This document shows, piece after piece, positions 6,725 to 9,296 of a stretch of DNA of 9,296 bases. Both the position numbers and the translations under genes were made by a program. The first letter of the stretch is position 1; each line of letters opens with the position of its first letter. The stretch comes from DASRHY01 sp046765875 (GTDB lineage Bacteria > Actinomycetota > Actinomycetes > Propionibacteriales > Kribbellaceae), in NCBI GenBank assembly GCA_046765875.1, contig JBKPSJ010000121.1:1-9296 (forward strand), read 5' to 3'. The notes under the pieces are model-generated. The model saw only the letters and a list, made by a program, of their open reading frames with translations. It ran no database searches and had not been told where the DNA came from.

Positions 6725-7951
6725 TCAGGCCCTGCCAGTCAGCTTGTCGTATACCGCGAGGTACGTCTTCTGCTGGTGCTTCCAGGCCAGCTCCTGCTCG
6801 ACCCGGCGGCGGGCGAGGGCGGCCATCTGCCGGCGCCGCGGCTCGTCGTCGACCAGGTCCACGATGGCCAGGGCGTACTTCTCGACATCGTTCGGCTCGA
6901 CGTACACCGCGGCGTCGCCGGCCGAGACCCGGGTCTCCTGCAGGTCGAAGGCGACCACCGGCAGTGCGTAGGCCATGTATTCCATCGTCTTGTTCATCGT
7001 GGAGACGTCGTTGAGCGGATTCTTCGGGTCGGGGGACAGCCCGACGTCGGCACTCGACATCACCTTCTCGACGACGTCGTCCGGCGCCCGGCCGGTGAAC
7101 TCGACGTGGTCGCCGAGGCCGAGCTCGTCGCGCAGCGCGACTACCTCGTCGAAGCTGTCGCCGCCGCCGATCAGCGTGAATCCGATGTCGGTGCGGCCGA
7201 GCCGGTGGACGATCTCGTCCGCGGCCCGTACGACGATGTCGACGCCGTCCTGCGGGCCCATCACGCCGATGTACGACGCCAGATAGGTGTGGCCGCGCTT
7301 GACCGACTCGTCCGGCTCGCCGGGCTTGAGCTTGTCCGGGTCCGGGCCGGTGCGCACCACGGTGACCTCGTCGTTCGCCTTGCCGCTTCGTGTGATCGCG
7401 ATCCGGCGGTATGTGTCGTTGGTCGAGATCACGTGGTCTGCCGACCGGTGCGTCGCCTTCTCCAGCGCGCGCAGGCCCTTGTACGGCAGCGTCGCGCCAT
7501 TGGGGAAGCGCGACTCGTACAACTCGGGGCACAGGTCGTGGTGGTCGAACACGAACCGGGTGCCGTCACGCCAGCGCCGCCAGCGGCCGATCGGCCAGAA
7601 GATGTCCGGCGGGTTGCAGGCCTGCAGCACGTCGAACTTCCCGCCCTGACGGCGCGCCCTGCCGACCAGCCGGGCGGTGGCCAGGAAGGAGTACACGTAC
7701 TCGATGACGAAGCCGACCTTGCGGCCGCCCGGGGCGTACGGCTTGTACTTGTAGATCGGCACTCCGTCGATCTCCTCATACGACGGGTCCCCCGGCCCCT
7801 TCGGGCACACCACCGCCACCTCGTACCCGGCACTCCGTAGCGCCTTGCACTCCAGCCAGACCCGCCGGTCGAACGGGACCGGCAGGTTCTGGACGATGAT
7901 CATGACCCGGGGTGGTCCCGGGCGCTCGGGCCGTGTCACTAGCCGAGTCAC
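6725..7951 (-). CDS. GT4-type glycosyltransferase (GT-B fold)
   Basis: The 408-residue protein shows both halves of a GT-B enzyme. The N-terminal acceptor half has VQNLPVPFDRRVWLE (20-34), a signature of bacterial GT4-like transferases in exopolysaccharide loci, and FDHHDLCPELYESR (135-148). The C-terminal nucleotide-sugar half has YIGVMGPQDGVD (227-238), LIGGGDSF (260-267), FTGRAP (285-290) and MNKTMEYMAYALPVVAFDLQ (319-338), with E324 in the donor-binding region. Known relatives transfer a sugar from an NDP-sugar onto a lipid-linked acceptor at the cytoplasmic face of the membrane. Which sugar cannot be read from sequence. No membrane helix is obvious. The GTG at 7951 overlaps the preceding stop as GTGA and has GAGGGAG seven bases upstream. 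A GTG at codon 5 and an ATG at codon 17, just before IIVQNLP, are alternatives; the latter would still keep the domain whole. Confidence 0.92.
   Translation of the reverse strand: MTRLVTRPERPGPPRVMIIVQNLPVPFDRRVWLECKALRSAGYEVAVVCPKGPGDPSYEEIDGVPIYKYKPYAPGGRKVGFVIEYVYSFLATARLVGRARRQGGKFDVLQACNPPDIFWPIGRWRRWRDGTRFVFDHHDLCPELYESRFPNGATLPYKGLRALEKATHRSADHVISTNDTYRRIAITRSGKANDEVTVVRTGPDPDKLKPGEPDESVKRGHTYLASYIGVMGPQDGVDIVVRAADEIVHRLGRTDIGFTLIGGGDSFDEVVALRDELGLGDHVEFTGRAPDDVVEKVMSSADVGLSPDPKNPLNDVSTMNKTMEYMAYALPVVAFDLQETRVSAGDAAVYVEPNDVEKYALAIVDLVDDEPRRRQMAALARRRVEQELAWKHQQKTYLAVYDKLTGRA
6730..6733 (-). promoter_or_regulatory. Ribosome binding site of the AsnB-like gene
   Basis: AGGG on the minus strand, seven bases before the GTG at 6722, lies in the final codons of the glycosyltransferase. 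It is a modest match, consistent with the start that puts the catalytic Cys at position 2. Confidence 0.5.
7948..7951 (-). promoter_or_regulatory. GTGA stop/start overlap coupling the dehydrogenase and glycosyltransferase
   Basis: The minus strand reads TGGTGA: the dehydrogenase ends Trp-stop, and the GTG across this junction starts the glycosyltransferase. It is the same 4-bp overlap design as at the ATGA junctions further down, here with GTG. Confidence 0.7.
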
Positions 7952-9267
7952 CAGCCGACTCCCTCGTATCCGGGCAGCGCCTCGACGGCGGTGCCCAGCC
8001 GGCCGCTCAGGTCGATCAGCCGCGGCGGCGGGCTGGCCAGCAGCGCGTCGGTCACGGCCTTGTCGCTGGACGACACCAGTGCCAGGCCGGCATCCTTGAG
8101 CGCGGCCAGCGGGTCGCCGGTCAGGACCCGGCGCAGGTGCGGCAGCTTGGACTCCACGTGCCGCTTGTTCGCGCCGACGAGCCGCTCGGGGTTCACGATC
8201 GAGTCGTAGATGCGCAGGTTGTAGCCCTTGCCGATCAGCCGCTCGGCCAGCTCGACGCTCGGGCTCTCGCGCAGGTCGTCGGTCGCGGTCTTGAAGCTCA
8301 GCCCCATCAGCGCGATCTCACGGCTGCCGTCGGTGCCGGTGTCGCCGGCGACCACCCGGTCGACGACCTCGCGGACGACGACCTCGTTGGTGGCCAGCGT
8401 GCCGGACAGCAACGGCAGGTCGGTGTCGTTCGAGCGGGCCATCTGCAGCACCGAGCGCAGGTCCTTGGGCAGGCACGACCCGCCGAAGGCGAACCCCGGC
8501 TTGAGGTAGTACGGGGAGATGTTCAGCGTCGTGTCCTGGCAGAACAGCTCCATCACCCGGCGCGAGTCCACTCCGTAGTGCCGGAAGATCCGGCCCATCT
8601 CGTTGGCGAACGAGACCTTGGTGGCGTGGAACGCGTTGCAGGCGTACTTGAGCGCCTCCGCGGTCCGGGTCTCGACCACCTGCACCTCGACGCCGAGGAA
8701 GCCGAACAGCTCGGTGAGCGTCTCGCCGACCCGGGGGTCCGCCGTACCGACGACCACGAACGGAGGGGCGAAGAAGTCGGCCAGGCCGGACCCCTCGCGC
8801 AGGAACTCCGGCACCATCGCGGTCCCGAAGCTCCCGCCGGACAGCTCCGCCGCGACGATGGTGTCCACGGTGCCGGGCGGAACGGTGCTGCGGACCACGA
8901 CGGTGTGGAACCCCGACGCCGGCGGCGTCACCGAGCGGGAGGCCGCTGCGATGTCGCGGACAGCGTTGCCGATGTGGGTGAGGTCCGTGCCGCCGCTCGG
9001 GCTGGACGGCGTACCGACGCAGATCAGCGAGACATCGGCTCGGTCCAGGGCAGCGCGCGGGTCGGTGGTGGCATGCATCGCTCCCGACGCGACCGCCGTC
9101 GCGATCAGCTCGTCCAGGCCCGGCTCGACGACGGGGCTGCGCCCCTGGGCGATCGGGTCCACCTTCGCGGTGTCGACGTCGACACCCCACACCTCGTGGC
9201 CGTTGGCCGCCAGGCAGGCCGCGGTCACCGACCCGACGTAGCCCAAGCCGAACACGGCAACCTTCAT
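7948..9267 (-). CDS. algD: AlgD-like nucleotide-sugar 6-dehydrogenase (probable GDP-mannose 6-dehydrogenase)
   Basis: The 439-residue protein has the three-part build of UDP-glucose/GDP-mannose dehydrogenases. An N-terminal Rossmann domain carries FGLGYVG (6-12) and D30, fitting NAD. Catalytic elements are PEFLRE (153-158), K207, N211, and the nucleophile C265 in FGGSCLPKD (261-269). The C-terminal UDP/GDP-binding domain has GLSFKTATDDLRESPSVELA (322-341). From memory, Pseudomonas AlgD shares FCQDTxLNISPYY-type and KPGFAFGGSCLPKD sequences, LRESPxVELAExLIGKGY, GANKxxxESKxPH and the C-terminal W, with 436 residues in total. UDP-glucose dehydrogenases usually differ at these places. Such enzymes oxidise C6 of the sugar twice with NAD+, giving the uronate (GDP-mannuronate for AlgD). 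This is the first complete gene of the visible operon. The ATG at 9267 follows a G-run Shine-Dalgarno; a TTG at 9279 would add only four residues. Donor choice, GDP-mannose or UDP-sugar, is the main doubt. Confidence 0.88.
   Translation of the reverse strand: MKVAVFGLGYVGSVTAACLAANGHEVWGVDVDTAKVDPIAQGRSPVVEPGLDELIATAVASGAMHATTDPRAALDRADVSLICVGTPSSPSGGTDLTHIGNAVRDIAAASRSVTPPASGFHTVVVRSTVPPGTVDTIVAAELSGGSFGTAMVPEFLREGSGLADFFAPPFVVVGTADPRVGETLTELFGFLGVEVQVVETRTAEALKYACNAFHATKVSFANEMGRIFRHYGVDSRRVMELFCQDTTLNISPYYLKPGFAFGGSCLPKDLRSVLQMARSNDTDLPLLSGTLATNEVVVREVVDRVVAGDTGTDGSREIALMGLSFKTATDDLRESPSVELAERLIGKGYNLRIYDSIVNPERLVGANKRHVESKLPHLRRVLTGDPLAALKDAGLALVSSSDKAVTDALLASPPPRLIDLSGRLGTAVEALPGYEGVGW
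7959..7965 (-). promoter_or_regulatory. Ribosome binding site of the glycosyltransferase gene
   Basis: GAGGGAG on the minus strand, seven bases before the GTG at 7951, is encoded in the Glu-Gly codons near the end of the dehydrogenase. It is the strongest argument for the overlapping GTG over the downstream alternatives. Confidence 0.65.
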
Positions 9268-9271
9268 CGCG

Positions 9272-9277
9272 CCCCCC
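9272..9277 (-). promoter_or_regulatory. Ribosome binding site of the AlgD-like gene
   Basis: A run of six G on the minus strand ends four bases before the ATG at 9267. It favours that ATG over the TTG at 9279, which would lie upstream of this run. Only 29 bases upstream of the ATG are in the window, so no promoter can be judged. Confidence 0.5.
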
Positions 9278-9296
9278 AATGGACGTGGAAGTAGGC

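Noticed and set aside
6723..7532. N-terminal extension of the AsnB-like protein to 7532
   Set aside because: The nucleophile Cys must follow the initiator directly, which fixes the GTG at 6722. The upstream part is a shadow of the glycosyltransferase.
9268..9279. TTG start at 9279 for the AlgD-like protein
   Set aside because: It would place the G-run Shine-Dalgarno inside the gene and add Met-Gly-Gly-Ala before the usual MKVAVFG beginning of the family.
7912..9294. Plus-strand frame of 460 codons opposite the AlgD-like gene
   Set aside because: The minus strand here encodes a full dehydrogenase with all catalytic motifs. The plus frame is low in complexity and reaches almost to the window edge, as shadow frames in G/C-rich DNA do.

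Overview
This window is a high-GC stretch, about two thirds G+C or more, with strong G/C preference at third codon positions. Three of the six genes start with GTG. Together with the gene content this points to a filamentous or coryneform actinomycete (Actinomycetota). A Kribbella/Nocardioides-like organism is a guess from the style of the proteins only. Every real gene lies on the minus strand, so the operon reads from position 9267 down towards position 1.

In transcription order the layout is as follows. (1) An AlgD-type nucleotide-sugar (GDP-mannose) 6-dehydrogenase, 9267-7948. (2) A GT4-type glycosyltransferase, 7951-6725. (3) An AsnB-type glutamine amidotransferase/synthetase, 6722-4803. 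(4) A two-domain oxidoreductase, an MDR half fused to a GFO/IDH half, 4806-2662. (5) A heparinase II/III family (alginate-lyase-like) protein without a signal peptide, 2665-665. (6) After a 90-bp gap, the 5' part of a Wzz-type chain-length/export co-polymerase, 574-52. The first five genes are packed with 4-bp stop/start overlaps (GTGA, ATGA, ATGA) or a 2-bp gap, so they look like one translationally coupled unit.

Read together, this is part of an exopolysaccharide or capsule biosynthesis locus. A nucleotide-sugar uronate is made by the AlgD-like enzyme and a glycosyltransferase adds a sugar to a lipid-linked acceptor. AsnB may turn a carboxylate into a carboxamide. The oxidoreductase and the heparinase-like protein probably act on an intermediate or on the uronate-containing chain, and the Wzz protein belongs to the polymerisation/export machinery. 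No priming transferase, flippase, polymerase or regulator is visible, so the locus continues outside the window. The exact polymer is unknown.

Positions 1-51 are not genomic. They match the Illumina Nextera P5-side adapter: the end of P5, a 10-base i5 index, then the Tn5 transposase read-1 sequence. The Wzz gene therefore ends at a contig edge and not at a biological truncation, and conceptual translations running into the first 51 bases are artefacts. I found no tRNA, rRNA, CRISPR array, insertion sequence or phage gene. The only non-coding stretch apart from the two ends is 575-664.
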